Assembly (NCBI GenBank): GCA_903825895.1
Contig: CAIKCI010000034.1
Coordinates: 1-56,433, forward strand
Direction of reading: 5' to 3'
Source of the DNA: an uncultured Actinomycetes bacterium
GTDB taxonomy: Bacteria; Actinomycetota; Acidimicrobiia; Acidimicrobiales; RAAP-2
Length of the DNA: 56,433 nt
Within the stretch, counting starts at the first letter, position 1, and each line of letters starts with the position of its first letter. The notes beneath the pieces are model-generated. The model had not been told where the DNA came from. It searched no databases and saw only the letters and a list, made by a program, of their open reading frames with translations. This document shows, piece by piece, positions 1-8,859 of the stretch. Made by a program: the position numbers and the translations under genes.

Positions 1-2
1 GT

Positions 3-366
<364 letters not shown>

Positions 367-374
367 TTTCCATT

Positions 375-403
375 GTGCCATGTATTCGCAGGCCTCTCAT
401 CAG
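375..403 (-). promoter_or_regulatory. possible rnpB promoter
   Basis: On the minus strand a CACAAT hexamer (380-375) sits about 8 bases before the predicted 5' end of rnpB, where a -10 box would be expected. Seventeen bases further up is CTGATG (403-398), a weak -35 match. The call rests mainly on position; the -35 agreement is poor. Confidence 0.3.
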
Positions 404-534
404 GCAGGATCGAGCGAAAAGGCGACGTTTCTTGGTTTCCTGCCGAAAGGAGAGGGAAAGTACCCGCTAATCTGGTCGTAAGTAATTCAGGTGACGTCGA
501 TGGGTTCCCGATCGAACGGATTGATGGTGAAACG

Positions 535-2931
535 ATGACAAGAAGAAGACGACAAACGAGGTTGGTCGCGGGCCTTGGCGCCGGTGTGCTTGCACTGTTC
601 GTCGCCCTTGGGCTGATCCTCACGTCGCCTTCGGAGACCTCAAGAGGAACAACGAGTCCCGTTCAGCCTTCGAGTGCCCCAACTCTGGTGACACCGGTAC
701 CGACAACGGCGCCGGTGGCTGCACCTGTCACCACCACGACGTTGCCATCTTCGGGGGCCGTCGTGAGCGCTCCTCCGTCGCATATTCGGATTCTGCCCAT
801 GATCGGAAGTGCGGCGCCACCATCGGATCAAGGTTCACCTTCTCCTCCCGCTACTACTCCCGCTTCTCCTTCTCCTCCGACTTCTGGCCCTGCCTCAGCG
901 GCCAGCGCGACCGTGAAACCGGCGTTGACTCAGTGTCTTTCGACCAATGACTGCACCTACGCCAACGCGAAGCTGACCTATGGCGGAGGGCCAGTCCTGG
1001 CCAATCCAAAGGTCTATCTCGTCCAGATTGCAAATGGCTCCACGTCTGCGACGTGTACCTCGTCCTATAACTCAGCTCAAGGGACCTTTGCCGCAAGTGA
1101 GCCAAATACCGCCGGTGCGATCACCACCATGTTCACCTCCCCATATTCACAATGGTGGAACGAATACGTTCCGACGTCACCGTATGGGCGAGGATCCTAC
1201 GCAGGCTGCCTGGTGATCAATAGCGCTGCCCTCATGACGTCGACGGTAGATGACACCACCATTGATGCAACCTTGGCCACGCTTCAAAACGATCCAACAA
1301 AAGGTTTTCCTGCCTACGACCCCAATAATATTTATGTGCTGTACTTCCAGCCAAACCAACTGATTACGGCGGGTGGACAAAACTCGCAAAATGACTTTTG
1401 TGCCTACCACGGTAATTCTTACAACTACGGAATAAGAGATTTGAACTACGTCGTGATGCCCTATGAAACTCAGGCGGGCTGCATGTTCACCTCGTCATCC
1501 ACGTCAATGTTTGCCAATATGACGCCCATCCTCAGCCATGAAATTGGAGAGACCGTGACCGATCCGGTTCCTTCGTCTGGATGGATCGACAATGTCCATG
1601 GCGGCGATGAAAACGGCGATCTGTGCGAAGTGGCGAATTCTCAAGCAACGATGGCGATTCAGTCAACGGCCGGAGGGGCGACGAGCTACAACTTCCAATA
1701 TCTCTATTCGAACCAAGCCGCTGGTTGTATCGGTGTCCCGCTTGCACCGAAGGCCCCTACCTCGGCCTCAGCGTCGGTGACGAGTAGTAGTTCAGTAACT
1801 ATTTCTTGGAAAGCACCACTATCAAACGGTGGCTCTCCGGTGAAGAGCTACACGGTGTCATCGTCCCCAGCGGCGGCGACACCTTCAAGTTGCATCCAAA
1901 CGACTGCGTTGAGCTGCACCTATAGCGGATTGAACACCGGTGCGACCTATGCCTTCTCGGTTATCGCCACGAACGCAGTGGGACCGAGTGTCGCAGCAAC
2001 AGTGACGACAACGTTGGGAGCGCTGCCGAGCGCCCCGCAGTCAGTAACGGCGACCTCATTTAGAAATGGCCAATCGGTTGTTTCGTGGAACGTTCCTCTG
2101 CAAAGCGGGTCGACAGCGGTCAGCAGTTACACCGTCTCCTCAGTTCCAGCCGTGGCCGCCCCTGCGAGTTGCGTGCGAACCACCGCGCTGAGCTGCACGT
2201 ACAGTGGCTTGACGAACGGCGTGACCTACACCTTTTCTGTCCTTACAGCCAATGCCAATGGGCAAGGTCCGCCAGCCCAAGCAACGGCGACGCCGGCGAC
2301 TACCTCAAGTGCGCCGACCCTTTTGTCCGCTGTGTCGGGACAGAATCTCCAGACCACCCTTTCTTGGAAGGCCCCGTCCTCGAACGGAGGCGCAGCCGTG
2401 ACGAGTTACACGGTCTCGTCGACTCCAACGGTTGCGACCCCCGCGAGTTGCGTGCGAACGACTGCGCTGAGTTGTACGTACAGCGGTTTGACGAACGGCG
2501 TGACCTACACCTTCTTTGTTGTTGCGACAAATGCTGCCGGAAATAGTTTGGCGGCATCAACGACGGCTACACCGAGGGCTCCGACGCCGGCAGCACCAGT
2601 CGTCAGCTCATCGCTCTCCCCCGGAGGACGATTGCTCCCAGGACAATCACTGGTCTCACCGAGTGGGTTTTATCGAGCTGTTTTTCAAACCGATGGGAAT
2701 TTCGTTATCTACAACGCTTGGAATTATGTGATCTGGAATTCTGGGTCGCAAAATCGAGGCGGATCGATCCTTTATTTTCAAGGCGACGGGAATGTCGTCA
2801 TCTACAGAAGTGACGGACAAGCAGTCTGGGCATCGGGGGTGCAGAACTCTCTTCCGGGTGTGCTGGCCCTTCAAAACTCCGGAGTCCTGCAAGCCATCAA
2901 CAAATACGGTTACTGGTACTGGCAGTCCTAG
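535..2931 (+). CDS. secreted metallopeptidase-like protein with three FN3 repeats and a bulb-type lectin domain
   Basis: A 798-residue exported protein. After a basic start (MTRRRRQTR) comes one hydrophobic segment (about residues 12-30), then a Pro/Ser/Thr-rich linker to about residue 125. The next ~280 residues resemble secreted proteins with a conserved SHEIGETVTDP stretch and a later GDENGDLCE stretch, so His/Glu/Asp residues could bind a metal; the enzyme class is uncertain. Three fibronectin III repeats follow, each with a CxxTTALSCTYSGL core. The last ~110 residues form a bulb-type (mannose-binding) lectin domain with repeats such as FQTDGNFVIY and FQGDGNVVIY. I start at ATG 535 because the frame upstream has no signal-peptide character and runs toward rnpB; the ribosome site is weak. 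Probable role: an extracellular or wall-bound protein that binds glycans. The catalytic activity is inferred only. Confidence 0.8.
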   Translation: MTRRRRQTRLVAGLGAGVLALFVALGLILTSPSETSRGTTSPVQPSSAPTLVTPVPTTAPVAAPVTTTTLPSSGAVVSAPPSHIRILPMIGSAAPPSDQGSPSPPATTPASPSPPTSGPASAASATVKPALTQCLSTNDCTYANAKLTYGGGPVLANPKVYLVQIANGSTSATCTSSYNSAQGTFAASEPNTAGAITTMFTSPYSQWWNEYVPTSPYGRGSYAGCLVINSAALMTSTVDDTTIDATLATLQNDPTKGFPAYDPNNIYVLYFQPNQLITAGGQNSQNDFCAYHGNSYNYGIRDLNYVVMPYETQAGCMFTSSSTSMFANMTPILSHEIGETVTDPVPSSGWIDNVHGGDENGDLCEVANSQATMAIQSTAGGATSYNFQYLYSNQAAGCIGVPLAPKAPTSASASVTSSSSVTISWKAPLSNGGSPVKSYTVSSSPAAATPSSCIQTTALSCTYSGLNTGATYAFSVIATNAVGPSVAATVTTTLGALPSAPQSVTATSFRNGQSVVSWNVPLQSGSTAVSSYTVSSVPAVAAPASCVRTTALSCTYSGLTNGVTYTFSVLTANANGQGPPAQATATPATTSSAPTLLSAVSGQNLQTTLSWKAPSSNGGAAVTSYTVSSTPTVATPASCVRTTALSCTYSGLTNGVTYTFFVVATNAAGNSLAASTTATPRAPTPAAPVVSSSLSPGGRLLPGQSLVSPSGFYRAVFQTDGNFVIYNAWNYVIWNSGSQNRGGSILYFQGDGNVVIYRSDGQAVWASGVQNSLPGVLALQNSGVLQAINKYGYWYWQS
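2164..2519 (+). repeat. near-identical DNA repeat inside FN3 repeats 2 and 3
   Basis: Bases 2164-2240 recur at 2443-2519 (offset 279 bases, 93 codons) with about eight differences in 77 bases, several of them silent. The first FN3 repeat is much less similar at the DNA level. This points to a recent duplication or gene conversion of one FN3 unit. Confidence 0.75.
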
Positions 2932-3008
2932 ACAGAACCGACCTCTGGGTCGCACGAAAGAATTCGTTTTCTTCGATCATTGGCGGACAGTGACGGTAAC
3001 CTGCAAGC

Positions 3009-4346
3009 ATGGATGAGTCGCTCTTTGGTGAAAAGGACCGGGCGATCTCAACGATCAGCGGCCTCTACGCCGAGATTGATGCTGCCCTCAAGGCCACGTT
3101 CCCGAAGTCTCGGGAGATTTGGGTGCAGGGGGAGATACAAAAGATTTCAGAGTCGCGTGGCCATTGCTACATCGACGTGGTCGATTCCCTAGCCGGAACA
3201 CCGCAACAAGCGGAAACTCTCAAGGTGAAATGCTGGGCTTCGAATTGGCGAGGATTAAAAACAGGCCTAGCCGATCAAGGGCTTTTTCTTGAAGCGGGCA
3301 TGACAATTCTTATGCGCGGAGCGATCGATTTTTATCGAGTGCGCGCTGAAGTTGGATTTATCTTGGCCGAGATTGACGTCACCGCGCTTCTTGGGCGTTT
3401 GGCGGTTGAGCGAGCAAAACTTCTTGAAGCCCTTCAGTCCGAAGGACTTTTCGACGCGCAGCGCCAACTCTCGGTTCCGCTTGTTCCCCTCCGTATCGGC
3501 ATGGTGGGAAGTCCTGGGACCGAAGGATTTAACGATTTCTTGGGCCAGCTCGAAGAGTCAGGTTTCTCCTTTGCAGTTGATGTCGCGCGAGCGTCAGTTC
3601 AAGGAGAGAATGCACCGAGCGAGATCGCTCGGGCGATCACCCAACTTAGCGACGGGTCAGTTGATCTGATTTGCGTGGTGCGGGGCGGGGGGTCGAAAGG
3701 CGATCTCGCAGCCTTTGACGCAGAGCTCGTTGCTCGAGCCATCGCTCGATCGTCGACGCCGATCTGGACCGGCATTGGCCACAGCGGTGACGAGTCGGTG
3801 GCCGACCTTGTGGCAAACCGCCGAGCGATTACTCCAACGGCTCTTGGCGCGGCCCTCGTCACGATCATCGCCGAGTACTACGGCGAGGTGCTCTGGTCAG
3901 CGGGGAGAGTGGCACAGTGCGCGCAGGACATCGTTGCTCGCCGAGAGTTGGCCTATGGACAGATTCGCGGACAGCTCGTGGGCATCGTCAAGGGGCACCT
4001 CCGTCATCACCTTGGTGAACTTCGTCACACGCGACGACGTTTGATCGGAGCGCCAACAGTGGCGCTGGATCGTGCACGGTCCTCACTGGCAACGCGCAGC
4101 GTTCGTCTGGCGCCGCTGGCACTTCGAGCAGTCGAGTTCGAGAGCGAATCACTCTCGGGGACTCGTCGACTCCTTAGTGCCTATGACCCGGTGCGCACCT
4201 TAGAACGAGGGTGGTCACTGACGCTTGATCATCAGGGCAAGGCCATTCGATCGATCGACCAGGTCGCAGAAGGGACCGAACTCACGACAAGAGTGGCTGA
4301 TGGCGTATTTGCTTCTAAAGTCATGGCAAAGGAAAAGGAGCAGTGA
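3009..4346 (+). CDS. xseA: exodeoxyribonuclease VII large subunit
   Basis: The catalytic subunit of exonuclease VII, a cytoplasmic nuclease that degrades single-stranded DNA from both ends. At 445 residues it has normal family length. The N-terminal OB-fold (about residues 20-115, with WVQGEIQKIS) is followed by the catalytic domain. That domain shows RIGMVGSPGTEGFNDF near 160, VVRGGGSKGDLAAFDAE near 225 and TGIGHSGDESVADLVANR near 255, then the long helical C-terminal region. The xseB start codon overlaps its stop by one base, so the two subunits are translationally coupled. The ATG at 3009 is the only start that keeps the OB-fold. Confidence 0.95.
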   Translation: MDESLFGEKDRAISTISGLYAEIDAALKATFPKSREIWVQGEIQKISESRGHCYIDVVDSLAGTPQQAETLKVKCWASNWRGLKTGLADQGLFLEAGMTILMRGAIDFYRVRAEVGFILAEIDVTALLGRLAVERAKLLEALQSEGLFDAQRQLSVPLVPLRIGMVGSPGTEGFNDFLGQLEESGFSFAVDVARASVQGENAPSEIARAITQLSDGSVDLICVVRGGGSKGDLAAFDAELVARAIARSSTPIWTGIGHSGDESVADLVANRRAITPTALGAALVTIIAEYYGEVLWSAGRVAQCAQDIVARRELAYGQIRGQLVGIVKGHLRHHLGELRHTRRRLIGAPTVALDRARSSLATRSVRLAPLALRAVEFESESLSGTRRLLSAYDPVRTLERGWSLTLDHQGKAIRSIDQVAEGTELTTRVADGVFASKVMAKEKEQ

Positions 4347-4621
4347 TGGCGAAAGGTGATGGGAAAGATCCCACAGCACTCAGCTACGCCGAGGCGTCGT
4401 CTGAGCTGGACGAGATCGTTGCCTACTTCGAAGACAGCGAGATTGATGTTGATCAACTTGTCGTCAAGTTGGAACGAGCGACAGCGCTGGTCGACGAACT
4501 CGAGAAGCGCCTGACCGAGACCAAGATGCATGTTGATGAACTTGCGCCGCGCTTGGCCGCGGTGGCAGAGGAAGCATCCATCGTGATTGATCCAGAGACA
4601 GGTGAAGTGCTCGATGACTGA
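4346..4621 (+). CDS. xseB: exodeoxyribonuclease VII small subunit
   Basis: The small helical subunit of exonuclease VII, 91 residues. It shows the family pattern: SYAEASSELDEIVAYFE at the N-terminus, then a run of acidic and leucine-rich heptads ending in a variable tail. I chose ATG 4346 rather than GTG 4343 because AAGGAG at 4335-4340 is at better spacing for it and the start overlaps the xseA stop (TGATG). The next gene begins inside its last codons, so xseA, xseB and the metallo-hydrolase are probably one transcript. Confidence 0.92.
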   Translation: MAKGDGKDPTALSYAEASSELDEIVAYFEDSEIDVDQLVVKLERATALVDELEKRLTETKMHVDELAPRLAAVAEEASIVIDPETGEVLDD

Positions 4622-5336
4622 TCAAGACCGGTTCTACTTTCGCCAATTATTGGCGGGAAGAGATTTTGCTGCGGCAGATCCCGTGGCACGCCAGATGGTG
4701 AACTTCGTCTATCTCCTGGGCGATCGTGAAACTCAAGAAGCCGTAATTGTGGATCCCGCATATGGAGTTGGTGAACTTGTTGAGATCGTTCGCAACGATG
4801 GCCTTGACGTGGTTGGGGCGTTGGCGACGCATTTTCACGCTGATCACATCGGCGGAGATCTTTGGGGACAGAAGATCGAAGGGATCGAAGAGCTTCTCGA
4901 GATCATCGATGTGCCGATCCACGTCAATAGTCATGAAGTTCCCTGGATCGAACGAACGACCGGGGTCACGGATGCATTGGCCGCCCATGAGTCAGGGGAT
5001 GTGGTGATGGTGGGAGCCATCGCTATCGAGTTGATCCATACTCCGGGCCATACGCCGGGGAGTCAGTGTTTCATGGTGTCGAATCGACTGGTTTCTGGCG
5101 ATACGTTGTTTTTGGAAGGTTGTGGGCGCACGGATTTTCCTGGATCAGACCCTATGGCCATGTACGAGTCACTGACGAAGACCTTGGCGCAGGTTCCTGA
5201 CAGTACGGTGCTGTATCCGGGACATCTCTACTCTGCAGCGCCGTCGCAGTCGATGGGAGAGACCCGTCGCGACAATTGGGTCCTCACCCCTCGCTCCCCG
5301 CAGGAGTGGATGCAGATTTTTGGTGGTCAAGCATGA
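4614..5336 (+). CDS. MBL-fold metallo-hydrolase, ETHE1/glyoxalase II-like
   Basis: A 240-residue metallo-beta-lactamase-fold hydrolase. The metal ligands are visible: THFHADHIGGD (HxHxDH), HTPGHTPGS and YPGHLYS, together with SGDTLF. The order and spacing fit the group containing persulfide dioxygenases (ETHE1) and glyoxalase II-type thioesterases. The N-terminal stretch, FVYLLGDRETQEAVIVDP, is typical of ETHE1-like members. The ATG at 4614 overlaps the end of xseB by eight bases and gives normal length; the same frame stays open further upstream, inside xseB. The following gene is a flavoprotein reductase starting right after its stop, so a linked redox or sulfur role is possible. The exact substrate cannot be read from the sequence. 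Confidence 0.85.
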   Translation: MTDQDRFYFRQLLAGRDFAAADPVARQMVNFVYLLGDRETQEAVIVDPAYGVGELVEIVRNDGLDVVGALATHFHADHIGGDLWGQKIEGIEELLEIIDVPIHVNSHEVPWIERTTGVTDALAAHESGDVVMVGAIAIELIHTPGHTPGSQCFMVSNRLVSGDTLFLEGCGRTDFPGSDPMAMYESLTKTLAQVPDSTVLYPGHLYSAAPSQSMGETRRDNWVLTPRSPQEWMQIFGGQA

Positions 5337-5337
5337 G

Positions 5338-6591
5338 ATGGAACGTGAAACCATGAACGAACCCCTCGCCCTTGACGGAAGTGTCACCATTGTTGGCGCT
5401 TCGCTGGCAGGATTGCGCTGCGCTGAGACCTTGCGTGCCCAGGGTTTTTCGGGAACGATCACCATGATCGGGGAAGAGTCATCCACCCCTTATGACCGAC
5501 CGCCTCTCTCCAAAAATGTCTTGAATGGTAAGTGGGAGATTGAGAAAGTGACCTTGGCTGACGATGCCAAGCTCGACGATCTCAGAATCACCACGCGTTT
5601 CGGAATGAAAGCCGTAGCACTTGATGCTGGTGCACATCGAGTAGTACTCGCCGATGCGTCGACGCTCGACAGTGACGCAGTCGTCATCACGACCGGTGCG
5701 GGGCTCCGCTACTTGCCGGGGACTCGTGATCTTGAAGGGGTCTACGGCTTGCGGACTGACGATGATGCGGTCAACCTTCGGCGTGCTCTCGTCGCCTTGA
5801 ACCCCGCAAGCCGAGTCGTGCTGGTGGGGGCGGGCTTTATCGGCCAAGAAGTGGCGACTGCGGCCGCGGCAATGAATCATCAGGTGACGATTTTGGAAGG
5901 GCTGGATCTACCATTGCTGCCGATTGTTGGCCCACATGTTGCCGAGTTACTGCTGACCTTTTCTGCCTCTTCGGGCGTAGCGCTGCGTTGTGGCGTGAAG
6001 GTCACCAGCATCGAAGGTCCCCGCGACGGAGCGTTGGCTGGCTGGGTCAACATCGAGGGTGCAGACCCCGTGCCTGCCGACTTGATTGTGGTGGGTATTG
6101 GCGTGACGCCATCGACGGCATGGCTTGAAGATTCTGGCCTCACGATTGAAAATGGCGTCGTAACGGATCGACATCTCTTTGCGGGGCCAGGAATTGTGGC
6201 GGCAGGAGACGTGGCACGTTTTCACTGGAATGACGCGGGCCACAACGAACTCGTTCGTATTGAACACTGGCAGATGGCGGTTGATCAAGGCGTTCATGCA
6301 GCGAAGTCATTATTGGCTGGCCCAAAGCATGCCGAGACCTTTGCCGCTGTCCCATACTTCTGGTCAGATCAGTGGGGTAAAAAGATCCAAGTACTGGGTC
6401 ACCCCAGCGCGGATGACGACGTTTCCTTGGCCATTGTCCCTGATGAGGAAGGCCGCTTTTTGGCGATCTATCACCACGATGACTTCATCACCGGGGTTTT
6501 AGCCGTTTCAAAACCTCGCCAGCTGATGGCGTTTCGACCACTCTTGGTCAAGGGTTCAACATTGAGTGAAGCGAAAGATATCGCGCTCTAA
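5338..6591 (+). CDS. FAD-dependent NAD(P)H:ferredoxin reductase-type oxidoreductase
   Basis: A 417-residue pyridine-nucleotide-disulfide-fold flavoprotein of the type that passes electrons from NAD(P)H to ferredoxins of Rieske oxygenases and P450s. The FAD site is TIVGASLAGLRCAETLRAQG (near residue 15), followed by the family mark YDRPPLSKNVL. The NAD(P) site is VVLVGAGFIGQEVATAA (near 155). AGDVARF near 285 is the second FAD contact, and the C-terminal ~90 residues match the reductase C-terminal domain. The start could be ATG 5338 or ATG 5353; neither has a strong ribosome site. No ferredoxin gene is adjacent. The P450 at 32895-34121 is a possible but unproven partner. Confidence 0.87.
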   Translation: MERETMNEPLALDGSVTIVGASLAGLRCAETLRAQGFSGTITMIGEESSTPYDRPPLSKNVLNGKWEIEKVTLADDAKLDDLRITTRFGMKAVALDAGAHRVVLADASTLDSDAVVITTGAGLRYLPGTRDLEGVYGLRTDDDAVNLRRALVALNPASRVVLVGAGFIGQEVATAAAAMNHQVTILEGLDLPLLPIVGPHVAELLLTFSASSGVALRCGVKVTSIEGPRDGALAGWVNIEGADPVPADLIVVGIGVTPSTAWLEDSGLTIENGVVTDRHLFAGPGIVAAGDVARFHWNDAGHNELVRIEHWQMAVDQGVHAAKSLLAGPKHAETFAAVPYFWSDQWGKKIQVLGHPSADDDVSLAIVPDEEGRFLAIYHHDDFITGVLAVSKPRQLMAFRPLLVKGSTLSEAKDIAL

Positions 6592-6612
6592 CGGCCTCGT
6601 CGCGCCGACGGC

Positions 6613-7218
6613 TCACGATGAGAGCGTTACGCCAGTGAACTGCTCTGCACACGACGTCATGATCGTTCGCGCCGCATCGATGGTCATGGGACGAGTGCGG
6701 CTCACAATGTGAAGGCCGAGGCCGTCTTCGAGTGCAACCAAGGTCCGGGCTATGGTTTCGGCCGAGGCGCGTAGTTCAACGTCACCCGCCTCGTTGGCTG
6801 ATCGCAAGATGGTCAGGTACAGCGCGACTTCACGGTCAAAGAGGTTGGTCATGAGTGCGGCATGGGCTGGGCTGGCTTCACATCGGGCGTGCATTCCGTA
6901 GAGCAACCTTGCAGTTACATCATCTGGGCCGCTTGGCAGCCCCGTGCGTAACGCAGTCCTCAGCTGATCGACTGGTCGATCGAGACCGTCGAGAAATTGT
7001 TCCCGTTGAGCGAAATACTGATCGACGGTCTCCTGATGGACCTCAATAAGGAGATCGTCGAGCTCTGGGTAGTAGTAGAGGACGGATCCAGGGGACATTC
7101 CGGCCTGATCAGCAATGTCCTTGATGCGAACGTTTGCCAGGCCTCGTTCGCCGATTGCTCTGCCGGCGGCGTCCACCATCTGAAGGCGACGAGCGTCTTG
7201 GCTTTTTGGACGGGCCAT
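6613..7218 (-). CDS. TetR/AcrR-family transcriptional regulator
   Basis: A 201-residue one-component repressor. The N-terminal helix-turn-helix is clear (about residues 12-58: IGERGLANVRIKDIADQAG, MSPGSVLYYYPELDDLL). The rest is the helical ligand-binding and dimer domain. Pro-rich mid-helices and conserved Arg/His residues resemble TetR proteins next to amine and aldehyde catabolic genes. It is divergent from the 7351-14517 operon, and two matching operator-like sites lie between them (7225-7248 and 7290-7313), one over each promoter. It therefore probably represses both itself and the operon until a pathway substrate binds. A TATAAA box at 7233-7228 would start the mRNA only a few bases before the ATG. 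Confidence 0.9.
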   Translation of the reverse strand: MARPKSQDARRLQMVDAAGRAIGERGLANVRIKDIADQAGMSPGSVLYYYPELDDLLIEVHQETVDQYFAQREQFLDGLDRPVDQLRTALRTGLPSGPDDVTARLLYGMHARCEASPAHAALMTNLFDREVALYLTILRSANEAGDVELRASAETIARTLVALEDGLGLHIVSRTRPMTIDAARTIMTSCAEQFTGVTLSS

Positions 7219-7224
7219 ACTCCA

Positions 7225-7248
7225 TTCTTTATAGAAATCATCAAAGAA
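7225..7248. promoter_or_regulatory. operator-like site O1 over the tetR promoter
   Basis: The site reads TTCTTTAT, eight bases, then TCAAAGAA. It is centred in a perfect inverted repeat CATTCTTT (7223-7230) / AAAGAATG (7243-7250). It covers the TATAAA -10 candidate of the minus-strand tetR gene (7233-7228). The layout (8-base arms, 8-base spacer, right arm TCAAAGAA) is the same as in O2 at 7290-7313, 65 bases away centre to centre. It is probably the autoregulatory site of the TetR protein. Confidence 0.65.
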
Positions 7249-7289
7249 TGCAAGTATGGGCCCCGGCTATTTGGGAGGCAAGGGTTGAG

Positions 7290-7313
7290 TTATTTGACTA
7301 TATTGTCAAAGAA
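7290..7313. promoter_or_regulatory. operator-like site O2 over the promoter of the catabolic operon
   Basis: The site reads TTATTTGA, eight bases, then TCAAAGAA. Its inner core is a perfect inverted repeat, TTTGAC (7293-7298) and GTCAAA (7305-7310), around TATATT (7299-7304), which looks like a -10 box for the plus-strand operon. A repressor bound here would block polymerase directly. The expected leader would be about 40 bases, ending in GGGGGA before the GTG at 7351. Confidence 0.65.
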
Positions 7314-7350
7314 CCGAGGATTCGCCAGATTGCCAACAACGGGGGAACCA

Positions 7351-8847
7351 GTGACACTGAGCGCACAGGAGTGGAAGGCCAAAAGTGAGGCCCTCGCTTT
7401 TCGCCACGACGCCTTTATCCACGGGGCCTTTCGACCCGCCCGTTCTGGTGAACGCTTTGACTCGTTAAATCCAGCCACCGGTGCGCTCTTGGCGTCGGTT
7501 GCGTCCTGCGGGGAAGAGGACATTGACGACGCGGTGACGTCGGCGCGCTCCGCCTTCGACGATGGACTGTGGTCGCGCAGCGGTGTGGCATTTCGTCAAG
7601 GTGTACTCAAAAAACTCAGCGGCTTGATCCTTGACCATGTGGAAGAATTTTCCTTGCTCGACAGCTTGGACATGGGTAAGCCCGTGCGCGAAACGTCATC
7701 GATTGATGTCCCGGGATCGGCAGCATTGTTTAGTTGGTACGCAGAAGCAATCGACAAGATTTCCGACGAGATCGCGCCCAGTGACCCTGGGAACTTGGCG
7801 CTCGTTACTCGAGAACCCCTTGGGGTCGTCGGGGCCGTCGTTCCTTGGAATTATCCCTTGGAGATGGCGGCGTGGAAACTCGCCCCCGCACTGGCTGCTG
7901 GAAACTCGGTGGTGTTAAAGCCAGCCGAGCAATCGCCGTTGTCGGTCTTATTCTTGGCCGAGTTGGCCGTGGAAGCCGGGATGCCCCCCGGTGTCTTGAA
8001 CGTAGTGCCGGGATATGGCGAAACCGCGGGCAAGGCTCTTGGCCTGCACCACGACGTCGACTGTCTGACCTTCACGGGCTCGACCGACGTCGGCAAGATG
8101 TTCTTGCGCTACGCCGGAGAGTCCAACATGAAACAGGTCTGGCTCGAGTGTGGAGGAAAGAGCCCCAACATTGTTTTTGCCGACGCCGATCTTGATGAAG
8201 CAGCAGAGAAGACCTGTTTTGGCATCTTTTACAACCAAGGGGAAGTCTGCTCAGCCAACGCTCGACTGCTTGTTGAAGCGTCCATCAAGGATGAGTTCCT
8301 CACCAAGGTCGTGGCCGTAGCCCAGAAGTATCAGCCCGGCGACCCGCTCGACCCAGCCTGCGGAATGGGGGCCATGGTCTCTCACGAACACCTTGAGCGC
8401 GTGATGAGTTTTGTCGATGACGCACGAAAGGACGCAACCCTCGTCATTGGCGGAGAGCGAGCGCTCGTGGAATCAGGTGGGGCTTTTCTCACGCCCACTA
8501 TTTTTGACCACGTTGATCCGCAGAGCCGTCTTGCCACCGAAGAGGTCTTTGGTCCGGTCTTGGCGGTGACGGCATTTCACGACGAAGCCGAAGCCTTGGC
8601 CATCGCTAATGGGACTCGCTACGGCTTGGCCGCTTCAGTGTGGACTAATGACCTCTCACGCGCCCACCGAGTTGCAGGGCGACTGCGGGCGGGGACGGTT
8701 TCGGTAAATACGGTCGACGCGTTGAGTTTCCAAACACCCTTCGGTGGGTTTGGCCTGTCCGGCTACGGCCGTGATCTCTCGCTGCATGCACTCGAAAAGT
8801 ATGTGGGGCTGAAAACAACGTGGATTTCCTACAACGATGACGAATAA
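7351..8847 (+). CDS. aldehyde dehydrogenase family protein
   Basis: A 498-residue NAD(P)-dependent aldehyde dehydrogenase that oxidises an aldehyde to its acid. The landmarks are all present: VVPWNYPLEMAAWKLAPALAAGN (near 165), FTGSTDVGK for the cofactor, LECGGKSPNIVF with the general-base Glu, and NQGEVCSANARL with the nucleophile Cys. EEVFGPVLAV and the C-terminal GGFGLSGYGRDLS complete the fold. It is closest in style to gamma-glutamyl-gamma-aminobutyraldehyde/betaine aldehyde dehydrogenases. I chose GTG 7351 because GGGGGA precedes it and the upstream frame overlaps tetR. It is first in a seven-gene operon. The next gene, a class III aminotransferase, could supply the aldehyde. Confidence 0.93.
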   Translation: MTLSAQEWKAKSEALAFRHDAFIHGAFRPARSGERFDSLNPATGALLASVASCGEEDIDDAVTSARSAFDDGLWSRSGVAFRQGVLKKLSGLILDHVEEFSLLDSLDMGKPVRETSSIDVPGSAALFSWYAEAIDKISDEIAPSDPGNLALVTREPLGVVGAVVPWNYPLEMAAWKLAPALAAGNSVVLKPAEQSPLSVLFLAELAVEAGMPPGVLNVVPGYGETAGKALGLHHDVDCLTFTGSTDVGKMFLRYAGESNMKQVWLECGGKSPNIVFADADLDEAAEKTCFGIFYNQGEVCSANARLLVEASIKDEFLTKVVAVAQKYQPGDPLDPACGMGAMVSHEHLERVMSFVDDARKDATLVIGGERALVESGGAFLTPTIFDHVDPQSRLATEEVFGPVLAVTAFHDEAEALAIANGTRYGLAASVWTNDLSRAHRVAGRLRAGTVSVNTVDALSFQTPFGGFGLSGYGRDLSLHALEKYVGLKTTWISYNDDE

Positions 8848-8859
8848 AGGGGAGCAACA

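Noticed and set aside
373-534. Upstream extension of the lectin protein to a start at 373
   Set aside because: The added residues lack a signal-peptide pattern and the extension would place the true export signal inside the chain.
6997-7350. Upstream extension of the aldehyde dehydrogenase to 6997
   Set aside because: The extra part overlaps the tetR gene antisense and both operator sites; GTG 7351 gives the family length.
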